In this document: one piece after another, positions 37,157 to 46,717 of the stretch | Numbering within the stretch: the first letter of the stretch is position 1 | How the letters are laid out: every line of letters starts with the position of its first letter | Origin: Paramesorhizobium endophyticum | Lineage (GTDB): Bacteria; Pseudomonadota; Alphaproteobacteria; Rhizobiales; Rhizobiaceae | DNA length: 64,000 nt | Assembly: GCF_014640615.1 (NCBI RefSeq) | Contig: NZ_BMHH01000006.1 | Coordinates: 1-64,000, forward strand | Direction: 5' to 3' | The notes under the pieces: generated by a model | Told to the model about the DNA's origin: nothing | Seen by the model: only the letters and a program-made list of their open reading frames with translations | Database searches by the model: none | Made by a program: the position numbers and the translations under genes

Positions 37157-38665
37157 ATGCGCATCCTAAATATTTCGCTGGCTAACGAAGCCGAGGCGAT
37201 CCGGTTCGGTGAAGACTTCGCCCTTGCCTTGGCGCGGGGCGATCTGGTCACGCTTTCCGGCGATCTGGGCGCGGGCAAGTCTACTTTGGCGCGCGCGGTC
37301 ATTCGTACGCTGGCTAACGATCATGCCTTGGATGTGCCGAGTCCGACCTTCACGCTGGTCCAGTCCTACCCGGAATTGCGCCTGCCTGTCGCCCATGCCG
37401 ACCTCTATCGCCTGTCCTCGGGCGCGGAGTTGGACGAGCTTGGCCTCGAGGAAGCATTGCAGGACGGTGTCGTGCTGGCCGAATGGCCGGAGCGGGGGGA
37501 AGGCTATCTTCCGCCGCCCGCCTTCACGGTGAAGCTGCTTCACGAAGGCGAGGGGCGCAAGGCCGTCATCGAGGCCGAAGGCGAACCGCTGAAGCGTCTG
37601 GAGCGCTCGCTCCATATACGCCGCTTCCTTGAAGAGAGCGGGCGGGGAGGGGCCTCACGCCGCTATCTCCTGGGCGATGCCTCCCCACGTGGCTATGAGA
37701 TCATCGGACGGGCGGACGGAAGCGCCGAAATCCTGATGAACGCGCCGCCCATGCCTTATGACCCGCCGGTCAAAAACGGCAAATCCTATCGCCAGATCGC
37801 GCATCTGGCCGAAAACATCTTCGCCTTTGCCGGCATGAACCGGCTGATCAAGACGAAAGGCTTCCGCACGCCCGATGTGCTCGCGGAAGACCTCGACAAC
37901 GGCGTTCTCCTGCTGGAGCATCTGGGCGATGAGGGCGTGCTGGACGGTGAAGGCAAGCCCATCCCCGAGCGCTACGAAGCCTGCGCGCGCCTTCTCGCCC
38001 ATGTCCATCGGGTGAACTGGCCGCGCGAAACGTTCGTGACGGAAAGCATCGCCCACACCATCCCCGATTTCGACCGCGACGCGATGATGATCGAGGTCGA
38101 ACTCATGAGCGGCTGGTACGCGCCATGGGTGAAGGGCCACGCGCTCGATGCGGCAAGCCGCGTCTCCTTCGAGGCGGCATGGGACCGGGTTTTCCAGCAT
38201 CTGGACGGTGCCGAGAAAAGCCTTGTTCTGCGCGATTTTCATTCGCCTAACATTCTCTGGCGCGGCGAAGCGGAAGGTCATGGCCGCATCGGGCTTATCG
38301 ACTTTCAGGATGCGATGATCGGCCCTGCCGCCTATGATCTCGCCTCGCTGGCGCAGGACGCAAGGGCGACGATCGAGCCGGAACTGGAAGCGCATCTTTT
38401 CGCTGCCTATTGCGACGAGCGGCTGAGGCTGGGCGGCGCTTTCGACGAAGCGAATTTCCGCGCCGCCTACGCCATCATGGCCGCGCAGCGCAATTCCAAG
38501 ATTCTCGGCATCTTCGTCCGGCTCAACAAGCGCGACGGCAAGCCTTATTATCTCAAACATCTGCCGCGCATTCGCGCTTATCTCCGGCGTGCGCTGGCGC
38601 ACCCGGTGCTCAATCCGATGCGTTTGTGGTATGAGGACCATGATTTGCTGCGGGAAACCGAATAA
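37157..38665 (+). CDS. TsaE-AmgK fusion: tRNA t6A ATPase joined to sugar kinase
   Basis: 502 residues, two domains. Residues 1-~150 are TsaE, with P-loop LSGDLGAGKST, SPTFTLVQSY and HADLYRL, needed for tRNA threonylcarbamoyladenosine. Residues ~165-502 are an aminoglycoside-phosphotransferase-type kinase with the catalytic LRDFHSPNILWRG and GLIDFQDAMIG, matching AmgK, which phosphorylates MurNAc/GlcNAc at the anomeric carbon. The next gene is the MurU-type partner. Fusion of these functions is known in related species; no stop or frameshift separates them here. Confidence 0.85.
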   Translation: MRILNISLANEAEAIRFGEDFALALARGDLVTLSGDLGAGKSTLARAVIRTLANDHALDVPSPTFTLVQSYPELRLPVAHADLYRLSSGAELDELGLEEALQDGVVLAEWPERGEGYLPPPAFTVKLLHEGEGRKAVIEAEGEPLKRLERSLHIRRFLEESGRGGASRRYLLGDASPRGYEIIGRADGSAEILMNAPPMPYDPPVKNGKSYRQIAHLAENIFAFAGMNRLIKTKGFRTPDVLAEDLDNGVLLLEHLGDEGVLDGEGKPIPERYEACARLLAHVHRVNWPRETFVTESIAHTIPDFDRDAMMIEVELMSGWYAPWVKGHALDAASRVSFEAAWDRVFQHLDGAEKSLVLRDFHSPNILWRGEAEGHGRIGLIDFQDAMIGPAAYDLASLAQDARATIEPELEAHLFAAYCDERLRLGGAFDEANFRAAYAIMAAQRNSKILGIFVRLNKRDGKPYYLKHLPRIRAYLRRALAHPVLNPMRLWYEDHDLLRETE

Positions 38666-38700
38666 CTGGACCGGTAATGGCTTGATGGAAACGCTGTTCA

Positions 38701-38857
38701 CCCCCCTCTGTCCTGCCGGACATCTCTCCCGCAAGGGGGGAGATTGGCTGACATGGGCGTCAGCCTTAATTCTGCAACGTTTGCGATTGGTGCCGAACGT
38801 CAATGAGGGCGCAATCTCCCCCCTTGAGGGGGAGATGTCCGGCAGGACAGAGGGGGG
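38701..38857. repeat. ~155-bp long inverted repeat element (copy 2), ends at murU start
   Basis: Same architecture and orientation as the element at 15843, with arms CCCCCCTCTGTCCTGCCGG... and ...CCGGCAGGACAGAGGGGGG. Its right end reads AGAGGGGGG at 38849-38857, 6 nt before the TTG start of murU, so the repeat itself provides the Shine-Dalgarno sequence. It is inserted between amgK and murU. Confidence 0.85.
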
Positions 38858-38863
38858 TATCCT

Positions 38864-39592
38864 TTGGCGCGACATTTGAATATCCCCCAAAAAGCAATGG
38901 TCCTTGCGGCGGGATTGGGCAAGCGCATGCGCCCGATCACGGACACCATTCCGAAGCCGCTCGTTACCGTGGCCGGCAAGCCGCTGATCGATTGGGGGCT
39001 GGATGCACTGTCGCAAGCGGGCGTGCCCACGGCTGTGGTCAATGCGCATTACCTCGCCGACCAGATGGAAGCGCATCTGGAAAGCCGGACGCACCCGCGT
39101 GTCGTTATTTCTGACGAACGGGAGAAACTGCTCGATTCGGGGGGCGGCATCATCAAGGCCCTGCCGCATCTGGGGAACGAGCCCTTCTTCGTCCTCAATG
39201 CCGACACCTTCTGGACCGATGGCGACACGCCCAATCTCCGCCGCCTGAGCGAGCATTGGGATGAGCGCCGCATGGATATTCTCCTGATGGTGGCTTCGCC
39301 GGACCAGGCCACGGGACATACCGGGCGCGGCGATTTCACGATGGATGGGGAAGGGCGGCTCAGCCGTTATGGCGATTCCGGCTCGCCCCTCATTTATGCG
39401 GGCGTCGCCATCGTGCATCCGCGCATCTTCGCCGGGGCGTCCAGCGGGGCAATATCGATCAACCGCTATTTCGACCGCGCCATCGGGGAAGGCCGTCTTT
39501 ACGGGATGAAGATGGAGGGCCATTGGCTCACCGTCGGCACACCGGAAGCGATCCCCGAGGCTGAAGCCGCGCTTGCAAGGACCGGGCGGTGA
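38864..39592 (+). CDS. murU: N-acetylmuramate-1-phosphate uridylyltransferase (MurU type)
   Basis: Nucleotidyltransferase of 242 residues. The signature MVLAAGLGKRMRPITDTIPK with KPLVTV and the metal-binding VLNADTFW are clear. With AmgK it would make UDP-MurNAc from recycled MurNAc, bypassing the fosfomycin-sensitive step. TTG at 38864 is preceded by GAGGGGGG in the repeat; an ATG at 38897 would remove the conserved start of the strand before AAG and is less likely. The stop overlaps the addB GTG. Confidence 0.85.
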   Translation: MARHLNIPQKAMVLAAGLGKRMRPITDTIPKPLVTVAGKPLIDWGLDALSQAGVPTAVVNAHYLADQMEAHLESRTHPRVVISDEREKLLDSGGGIIKALPHLGNEPFFVLNADTFWTDGDTPNLRRLSEHWDERRMDILLMVASPDQATGHTGRGDFTMDGEGRLSRYGDSGSPLIYAGVAIVHPRIFAGASSGAISINRYFDRAIGEGRLYGMKMEGHWLTVGTPEAIPEAEAALARTGR

Positions 39593-42500
39593 AGCGGCCG
39601 CCCCGCCTTTTCTCGATCGCGCCGGGGACGCCGTTCCTTCCCACCCTGGTCCGCGCGCTTTTCGACGGCACGCTCATCCCCGGCTTTCCGGAAAAGCCCG
39701 ATGATCCACTGGCGCTGCAGTCGGCAACGATTTACGTGCCGACTCGCCGTGCGGCGCGCGCCCTCCGCTCCCTGCTGGTGGAAATGAATCCGGCCAAGGC
39801 GGCCATCCTTCCTACGATCCGCCCCTTGGGAGACGTGGACGAGGACGCCGCGCTTTTCGAGGCCGACCAGCGCGGTTTCCTCGACCTTCTGCCTGCCATC
39901 GGCGGCGCGGAACGGCTTCTGCTGCTGGCGCAACTCGTTCGGCCGTGGCGAGAAAGTTTGCCGGCTCATATTCGTGCGCTTTTCGGTACCGAGGATGTGT
40001 CGGTGCCCGCCACCACCGCCGACGCCATCTGGCTGGCGCGCGATCTTGCCGGCCTCATGGACCAAGTGGAAACGGAAGGCGCAAGCTGGGCGGAGCTTGG
40101 CCGCATCGCCCCGGACGAGCTTGCCGACTGGTGGCGCGTGACGCTGGGCTTCCTCGATATCGTCACCCGCCTCTGGCCGGATTTTCTGGCTGAGCGGCAG
40201 CGCTCAAACCCCGCCGCCCATCGCAACCGGCTGATCGAACTGGAAGCAGAGCGACTGCGCCTTCATCCGCCCGCCGGGCCGGTCATCGCGGCGGGTTCCA
40301 CCGGCTCAATTCCCGCCACGGCGGAACTGATCTCGGTCATCGCCAATCTGCCCAACGGCGCCGTGGTGCTGCCGGGCCTCGACCGGGATCTCGACCCCGC
40401 CGCCTGGCAGATGCTGGGTGTGGCGGAGGCGCATGCCTCGATCTTCGGCCACCCGCAATTCGGCCTGCGCAAGCTCATCGCCCATGTCGGCGGCCTGCGC
40501 GACGATGTGGTGCATTTGGGAGAGTTGTCCGATGCGATGCGGATGCGGGAGCGCATCGTCAGTGAGGCGCTGCGCCCTGCTGAGACGACGGATGCGTGGG
40601 GCGGGCTCGCGCTCGATCCGGCATTGCGCGCCAGCGCCATGCGCGACGTGGCGCTGATCGAGGCGGCGAATGAGCGTGAAGAGGCGCTGGCGGTCACGCT
40701 CGCCCTGCGCCATGCCATCGAAAATCCTGACCAAACGGCGGCGCTGGTCACGGCGGACCGCGATCTTGCCCGTCGCGTCTCGGTCGAGCTTGCCCGTTTC
40801 GGCATCGAGGCGGATGATTCGGGCGGCCGCCCCTTGCGCGACAGCCAGGCCGCCACGCTGTTCCGGCTGCTTCTGGAAACATTGTTCAACCCCGGCGATC
40901 CGGTGGCGCTGCTGGCCCTCGCCAAGCATCCGCTCGTCAGTGCCGGGGGCAAGCGGGCGGATATCCGCCGTGCCGCTGAAACGCTTGAGCTCGTCGCCTT
41001 CCGGGGCGGGACGGGCAGGGCCTCCATCGCCGATCTCCCCGCTTTCTTCGACAAAAAGGTCGCGGAAAGCGCGGCGCTTCATTACCGCCCCGCCTGGCAT
41101 GAGAGGGTTAGCCCGGCCATGCTTGCCGAGGCGCGCGCCCTCTGCGTGGCGCTATCGGAGGCTGTCGCACCCCTCCTTCCGCTGACGGGCAAGGGGGTGC
41201 CTGTCGGCATGGCGACGATGATTCGCCTCAGCGTCGAGGCGCTGGAGAATCTGGCGCGTGACGAAAAAGGCAGCGTCGCGCATCTCTACGAAGGCGAGGC
41301 GGGCGAGAAATTCGCCGCCTTCCTGCGCAATCTGGTGGCCGCCGAGTCGGGCCTCGATTTCCAGCCGCAGGAATGGCCGGCCATTGCCGACGCGCTGATA
41401 TCGGGCGAGACGGTGAAGCCGCGTCCGGGCGGCCACCCGCGCCTCTTCATCTGGGGCGCGCTCGAAGCCCGGCTTCAAACCGTCGACACCATCGTTCTAG
41501 GCGGTCTCAACGAGGGCGCGTGGCCGGGCAAGACCCGCAACGACCCCTTCATGTCGCGCCCGATGAAGGCGGCAATCGCACTGGAGCCGCCAGAGCGGCG
41601 CACCGGCCTCGCTGCGCATGATTTCCAGATGGCGCTGGGCGCTACCCGGGTGATTCTCTCCCGCTCGCAGCGCTCCGAGAATGCGCCGACCGTGCCGTCG
41701 CGCTGGCTGCAGCGGCTGGAGACGGTGCTGGGCCCGGAAGAAACAGCGGGGATGCAGGAGCGGGGCACGCGCTACATCCATTGGGCGCGCGATGTCGATG
41801 CTGCTCCCGATGTTCCCTTCGTCAAGCGCCCCGAGCCCAAGCCGCCGGTGGAGGTAAGGCCGAAGCATTTCTCGGTCACGGAAATCGAGACCCTGCGCCG
41901 CGACCCCTACGCCATCTTTGCCAAGAAGATATTGCGGCTGCGCCCGCTGGAGCCGCTGATCCGCGACCCGGCGGCGGCGGAGCGCGGCACGCTGTTCCAC
42001 GATATCCTCGGCGCGTTTACTCAAAGTGGCTTCGACCCTGGCGGGGAGGGGGCGCTGGCGGCGCTCCTCGATCTGGGACGCCAGTTTTTTGAAGCTGCCG
42101 CCCTGCCGGTGGAAATCGAGGCAGTGTGGTGGCCGCGCTTTGCCGCCCTCGCACCGGAATTCCTCAAATGGGAGCGGGAGCGCGCCAGCAATGTCGCCGC
42201 GCGCCATGCCGAAATCGCCGCGCGGGCGCTGGAAGTGGATGGACGCGGCGTCACGCTTTCCGGCCGCGCCGACCGGATCGACGTGATGCGGGACGGCACG
42301 GCTGAGATCATTGATTACAAGACCGGCTCCACCCCCTCGCGGCGGCAGGCGCATGTGCTGCTCTCGCCGCAATTGGCGCTGGAAGCCGCGCTTCTGGCTC
42401 GTGGCGCGTTTGGGGATACGGGTCCTGCGCAGGCCTCGGATCTGCTTTATGTCCGCCTGCGCGGCAATGGCGCGGTGGAACCGGAATCGATTCTCGCTCT

Positions 42501-42723
42501 CTCCGGCAAGACCAAGAGCTTCAAATCCGCGCCAGAAATCGGCGAGGAGGCGTGGCAGCGGCTGGGCCAGTTGCTGGATGAATATGCCAGGCCGGAAAAG
42601 GGTTATCTCTCCCGCGCGCTGCCCTTCCGCGAGACCGATCTCACCGGCGATTACGATCATCTCGCCCGCGTGCTCGAATGGTCGGCGGGCGCGGCGAATG
42701 GCGGCGGGGAGGGGAGCGAATGA
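39589..42723 (+). CDS. addB: Double-strand-break repair nuclease subunit AddB
   Basis: 1044 residues, GTG start overlapping the murU stop. Alphaproteobacterial AddB has an inactive helicase-like N-terminal part (PTRRAARALR, TADRDLARRVS) and a C-terminal RecB-type nuclease with EIIDYKTGSTPS, plus SVTEIETLRRDPYAIFAKKI before it. With AddA it processes DNA ends for RecA, the counterpart of RecBCD. No obvious iron-sulfur cysteine set was seen, unlike Bacillus AddB. Its stop overlaps addA. Confidence 0.93.
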   Translation: MKRPPRLFSIAPGTPFLPTLVRALFDGTLIPGFPEKPDDPLALQSATIYVPTRRAARALRSLLVEMNPAKAAILPTIRPLGDVDEDAALFEADQRGFLDLLPAIGGAERLLLLAQLVRPWRESLPAHIRALFGTEDVSVPATTADAIWLARDLAGLMDQVETEGASWAELGRIAPDELADWWRVTLGFLDIVTRLWPDFLAERQRSNPAAHRNRLIELEAERLRLHPPAGPVIAAGSTGSIPATAELISVIANLPNGAVVLPGLDRDLDPAAWQMLGVAEAHASIFGHPQFGLRKLIAHVGGLRDDVVHLGELSDAMRMRERIVSEALRPAETTDAWGGLALDPALRASAMRDVALIEAANEREEALAVTLALRHAIENPDQTAALVTADRDLARRVSVELARFGIEADDSGGRPLRDSQAATLFRLLLETLFNPGDPVALLALAKHPLVSAGGKRADIRRAAETLELVAFRGGTGRASIADLPAFFDKKVAESAALHYRPAWHERVSPAMLAEARALCVALSEAVAPLLPLTGKGVPVGMATMIRLSVEALENLARDEKGSVAHLYEGEAGEKFAAFLRNLVAAESGLDFQPQEWPAIADALISGETVKPRPGGHPRLFIWGALEARLQTVDTIVLGGLNEGAWPGKTRNDPFMSRPMKAAIALEPPERRTGLAAHDFQMALGATRVILSRSQRSENAPTVPSRWLQRLETVLGPEETAGMQERGTRYIHWARDVDAAPDVPFVKRPEPKPPVEVRPKHFSVTEIETLRRDPYAIFAKKILRLRPLEPLIRDPAAAERGTLFHDILGAFTQSGFDPGGEGALAALLDLGRQFFEAAALPVEIEAVWWPRFAALAPEFLKWERERASNVAARHAEIAARALEVDGRGVTLSGRADRIDVMRDGTAEIIDYKTGSTPSRRQAHVLLSPQLALEAALLARGAFGDTGPAQASDLLYVRLRGNGAVEPESILALSGKTKSFKSAPEIGEEAWQRLGQLLDEYARPEKGYLSRALPFRETDLTGDYDHLARVLEWSAGAANGGGEGSE

Positions 42724-45700
42724 AGAAGAAACTGTTCATCCCGCCGGAAACCATCGCCGCCCAGGTCCGCGCGGCCAACCCGCAGGCGTCCGTCTGGGTT
42801 TCGGCCAATGCCGGCTCGGGCAAGACCCATGTGCTGACCGAGCGCGTCATCCGCCTGCTGCTCGAAGGCACCGACCCATCGAAAATCCTTTGCCTGACCT
42901 ATACCAAGGCGGCGGCTGCCGTCATGCAGAACCGCGTCTTCGCCCGCCTCTCTGAGTGGGCGACGCTCTGCGATGACGCGCTTGCCGAAAAGCTTGAGGC
43001 GCTCGAAGGAAAGCGGCCGGGCCAATCGCGGCTCAAAGTGGCGCGCCGTCTCTTCGCCCGCGCGCTCGAGACGCCGGGCGGCCTGAAAATCCAGACGATC
43101 CACGCCTTCTGCGAGGCGATCCTGCACCAGTTTCCGCTGGAAGCCAATATTGCCGGCCATTTCGAGCTGATGGACGATCTGATGCAGGTCGCGCTGGTCG
43201 GCGAGGCGCGGCGGCAATTGCTGGAGAGCGCCCGCACGGATGCCAACCCCGCGCTGGCCAAGGCCTTCGACGATGTCTTGAGCGTCGCGGGGGAGATGGG
43301 TCTGCAAGCGCTGCTCGACGAAGCGGTCAATCGCCGCCACGCTTTGCAGCGCTTCATCCGCGAGATCGGCGGCGATGAGAGCCGCAAATCTCTCTTCTAC
43401 GCCGCTTTCGGCTTCTCCGGCGACGAGCGGGAGGAGGATATCATCGCGGAAGTCTGGCCGATGGAGGATTTCCCCGATGGCGTGCTCGACCGGCTGCTCG
43501 CCATCGCGAAAGGGGCCAGCCGCGCGCAGGATTTCGCCCTGCAATTGCGGGAAATGCACAAGGCAAAGTCCGTTCTCGACAAGCAAGAAATCCTCCGCCT
43601 TGCCTTCCTGAAATCGACGGGCGAGCCGAAAAGCGGCAGCTATGTCTGCTCGAAGCCCGTTCTGGCGGTCGTGCCGGATTTTGAGGAGGCGTTCGACCGG
43701 GCGGCGGCGCGGGTCCATCAGGCGCACGACCGGCTCAGGCAATTGCGGCTGATCCGGCTCAACCTCTCCGCCTTCATGCTGATCGACGATCTTCTGACGC
43801 GCTATCAGGCGATGAAGCGCAGCCGGGGGCTTCTCGACTTTGACGACCTCATCAACCGCACCGTCTCGCTGCTCGCCCGTGAAGGGGCAGGACATTGGGT
43901 GCAGTACAAGCTCGACCGGGGCATCGACCATATTCTGGTCGACGAGGCGCAGGATACCAGCCCCGAGCAATGGCAGGTCATCCATATGCTGTCGGCGGAG
44001 TTCTTCTCGGGCCATGGCCAGCGGGACATCAAGCGCACCCTGTTTGCGGTCGGTGATGAGAAGCAGTCGATCTATTCCTTTCAAGGAGCGGTACCGGAAG
44101 ATTTTGCCGCCTCGGGCAAGATGGTGCGAAAAAAGGCGGAAAGCGCGGAGCTCACCTTTGGCGATGTCCGGCTCAATTTCTCCTTCCGCTCCACGCCGGA
44201 CGTGCTTTCCGCCGTCGATCTGGTCTTCGAGCGTCCGGAAGCCTATCGCGGGCTTGGTTTGGAGCCGGGGCCGACGCAGCATGAGGCGATTCGCCGTGAA
44301 GCGCCGGGCCAGGTGGAGATATGGGACCTGCTGAGCCCGGAGGCGGTCGAGGAGCCGGAGGATTGGCGCATCCCCGTCGATCATCTCGCCGCGCCCGCCG
44401 TCCGGCTCGCCGAGCAGATCGCCGCCACCATCCGCCATTGGCTCGACAATGGCGAGATCATTCCGGGCCAGGAACGGAAGCTCGAAGCGCGCGATATCAT
44501 GGTGCTGGTCAGGAAACGCGATCAGTTCATGCCAGCCCTGTCGCGGGCGCTGAAGACGCTGGGCGTGCCTGTCGCGGGCGCCGACCGGCTGAAACTGACC
44601 GACCACATCGCCGTCAAGGATTTGACGGCGCTGGGCCGTTTCGTGCTCCAGCCCGCCGACGATCTGTCGCTCGCCGCGCTTCTGAAAAGCCCGCTCTTCG
44701 GTTGGGACGACGACCGGCTTTTCGCGCTCGCCCATCCGCGGGAGTCAGGACAATCCCTTTTCGAGCGCATGGGTGAGGAGGCGGAAAACGATTCCGGGCT
44801 CGCCGCCATTCACGAGACCTTGCGCGGCTGGCGCGCGGCTGCCGACACCATGCCGGTCTTCGAGTTCTATGCCCGCATTCTCGGGGCAGGCGGCGCACGG
44901 CGCAAGCTTCTGGCACGGCTGGGGCCGGAAGCGGGCGATGTCATCGACGAGTTCCAGAACTACGCGCTGGCGTCCGAAAGGGCCGGCTTGCCCGGTTTGC
45001 AGGCCTTTCTCGAAACGCTGGAGGCGGCGGAGCCGCAGATCAAGCGCGAGCTCGACCAGAACCGCGACGAGGTCCGCATCATGACGGTCCATGCGGCCAA
45101 GGGGCTGGAAGCGCCGGTGGTGTTCCTGGTCGATCCCGGCAGCGCAGCATGGACGGCGAATCGCGCGCCTAAGCTCATCCCCTTCGATATGAAGGAGCCG
45201 GACGGTTGGGAGGGCAAGGGCTTCATCTGGCAGCCGAACAGCGCCTATGAAACCGCCTTCACCGCCGCGCGAATCGAGGAACTGAAGCGCCGCGCCGAGG
45301 AGGAATACCGCCGCCTGCTCTATGTCGGCATGACGCGGGCCGAGGACCGTCTCATCATCTGCGGTTATAAGGGCGCGCGCGACGGCGGCGAGACCTGGGC
45401 CAAGCTGGTTTCCGACGCGCTGGCCGAGCGCTGCGAATCGGTCGAGCATCCGGTGGAAGGGGTCGTTGCGCGACGCTACCGCAAGACGATACCCGGCGAG
45501 ATCGCCCTCGCGGAAAAGGAAGAATCAGCCGCGCCCCAGCCCGAGCCGCTGCCGGAAAGCTACCGCCGCCCGATGAAGCGTGAGGCCGGCTTGCCGCGCC
45601 CGCTTTCTCCGTCCGGCGCGTCGGTGCTGATCGAGCCGGATGATCCAGCCCAGGCCATGCCTGGCTCGCCGGTGCTGACGCAGGAGGAGGGCGCGCCCGG

Positions 45701-46232
45701 CTTCGCGATTCGGCGCGGCACCGTCATCCACGCACTTTTGCAGCGCCTGCCCGATCTGCCCATGGAGGAAAGGCAGGCGGCGGCGGAGCGATATCTCACG
45801 CACGCCGCCGGTGATTGGCCGGGGGGAGAGCGGGAAAAAGCGCGCGATTCGGTCTTCGCCGTGCTGGAAAACGCCGATTTCGCGCCCGTCTTTGCCGAAA
45901 ATTCGCGGGCGGAAGTGGAAATCATGGGAACTTTGACGCTCGGCGGCAGGGAGCACGCGGTTTCCGGCAAGATCGACCGTCTTGCTGTGGAAAAAGACCG
46001 CATCCTCATCGTCGATTACAAGACGAACCGGCCGCCGCCTGCCGGTCTGACCCATGTCCCCGGCCAGTATATCGCCCAGCTTGCGCTTTATCGCGCGCTG
46101 CTCAAGCCGCTTTATCCGGAGCTTGCAGTGGAGGCGGCGCTGCTTTTTACCGAAGCGCCGCGGCTGATCACGATTTCGGGCGAGGCCATGGACGAGGCCA
46201 TCGCCGCTCTTGAAAGCCTGGCTCACTCGTGA
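42720..46232 (+). CDS. addA: Double-strand-break repair helicase-nuclease AddA
   Basis: UvrD-like helicase of 1170 residues from ATG 42720. Walker A is SANAGSGKTHVL (Lys35), motif II LVDEAQDTSPEQW, motif V/VI regions IMTVHAAKGLEAPVV and LLYVGMTRAEDRL. The C-terminal nuclease carries ILIVDYKTNRPPP. The four-base overlap with addB ensures equal synthesis. It is followed by trxA after 72 bp, a neighbour often seen in this class. Confidence 0.96.
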   Translation: MKKKLFIPPETIAAQVRAANPQASVWVSANAGSGKTHVLTERVIRLLLEGTDPSKILCLTYTKAAAAVMQNRVFARLSEWATLCDDALAEKLEALEGKRPGQSRLKVARRLFARALETPGGLKIQTIHAFCEAILHQFPLEANIAGHFELMDDLMQVALVGEARRQLLESARTDANPALAKAFDDVLSVAGEMGLQALLDEAVNRRHALQRFIREIGGDESRKSLFYAAFGFSGDEREEDIIAEVWPMEDFPDGVLDRLLAIAKGASRAQDFALQLREMHKAKSVLDKQEILRLAFLKSTGEPKSGSYVCSKPVLAVVPDFEEAFDRAAARVHQAHDRLRQLRLIRLNLSAFMLIDDLLTRYQAMKRSRGLLDFDDLINRTVSLLAREGAGHWVQYKLDRGIDHILVDEAQDTSPEQWQVIHMLSAEFFSGHGQRDIKRTLFAVGDEKQSIYSFQGAVPEDFAASGKMVRKKAESAELTFGDVRLNFSFRSTPDVLSAVDLVFERPEAYRGLGLEPGPTQHEAIRREAPGQVEIWDLLSPEAVEEPEDWRIPVDHLAAPAVRLAEQIAATIRHWLDNGEIIPGQERKLEARDIMVLVRKRDQFMPALSRALKTLGVPVAGADRLKLTDHIAVKDLTALGRFVLQPADDLSLAALLKSPLFGWDDDRLFALAHPRESGQSLFERMGEEAENDSGLAAIHETLRGWRAAADTMPVFEFYARILGAGGARRKLLARLGPEAGDVIDEFQNYALASERAGLPGLQAFLETLEAAEPQIKRELDQNRDEVRIMTVHAAKGLEAPVVFLVDPGSAAWTANRAPKLIPFDMKEPDGWEGKGFIWQPNSAYETAFTAARIEELKRRAEEEYRRLLYVGMTRAEDRLIICGYKGARDGGETWAKLVSDALAERCESVEHPVEGVVARRYRKTIPGEIALAEKEESAAPQPEPLPESYRRPMKREAGLPRPLSPSGASVLIEPDDPAQAMPGSPVLTQEEGAPGFAIRRGTVIHALLQRLPDLPMEERQAAAERYLTHAAGDWPGGEREKARDSVFAVLENADFAPVFAENSRAEVEIMGTLTLGGREHAVSGKIDRLAVEKDRILIVDYKTNRPPPAGLTHVPGQYIAQLALYRALLKPLYPELAVEAALLFTEAPRLITISGEAMDEAIAALESLAHS

Positions 46233-46304
46233 GAAACAGGTGCTTGACGCGCATCGTGGAACACACCACATGATGCGTTACTGTTAATCGAAAGGGAACG
46301 CCAG

Positions 46305-46631
46305 ATGGCAACCGTAAAGATCGACGCCAGCAATTTTCAGTCCGACGTGCTCCAGTCGAGTGAGCCCGTCGTGGTGGACTTTTGGGCGGAATGGTGCGGC
46401 CCATGCAAGATGATCGCCCCCGCGCTGGAGGAAATCGCGTCTGAAATGGCCGGTCAGGTCAAGATCGCCAAGGTGAATATCGACGAGAACCCGGAACTCG
46501 CCGCCCAGTTCGGCGTACGGTCGATTCCGACGCTTCTCCTTTTCAAGGATGGCGAACTTGCCGCCAACATGGTGGGCGCCGCTCCCAAGAGCCGCCTGTC
46601 CGACTGGATCAAAGTATCCGCCGCCGCTTAA
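46305..46631 (+). CDS. trxA: Thioredoxin
   Basis: 108-residue cytoplasmic thiol-disulfide reductase. Active site EWCGPCKM (Cys31, Cys34); the cis-proline segment is [10 protein letters not shown]. Full-length, no signal peptide. A ribosome site AAAGGGAAC precedes the ATG, and a strong terminator follows 24 nt after the stop. Confidence 0.97.
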   Translation: MATVKIDASNFQSDVLQSSEPVVVDFWAEWCGPCKMIAPALEEIASEMAGQVKIAKVNIDENPELAAQFGVRSIPTLLLFKDGELAANMVGAAPKSRLSDWIKVSAAA

Positions 46632-46655
46632 AGCGTGAGTTTATGATTTTCAACG

Positions 46656-46682
46656 AAAAGCCCGGCTTCGGCCGGGCTTTTT
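46656..46682 (+). terminator. Rho-independent terminator of trxA
   Basis: AAAGCCCGGC (46657-46666) pairs with GCCGGGCTTT (46671-46680), TTCG loop, followed by TT. It probably works in both directions, also closing the convergent coaA transcript. Confidence 0.88.
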
Positions 46683-46717
46683 GCGTTTCAGGGTTTCGAG
46701 CATTCAGGCGAATACGC

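Noticed and set aside
37157-38665. Aminoglycoside-resistance gene
   Set aside because: The kinase domain is fused to TsaE and followed by a MurU-type gene, fitting the AmgK sugar-kinase role.
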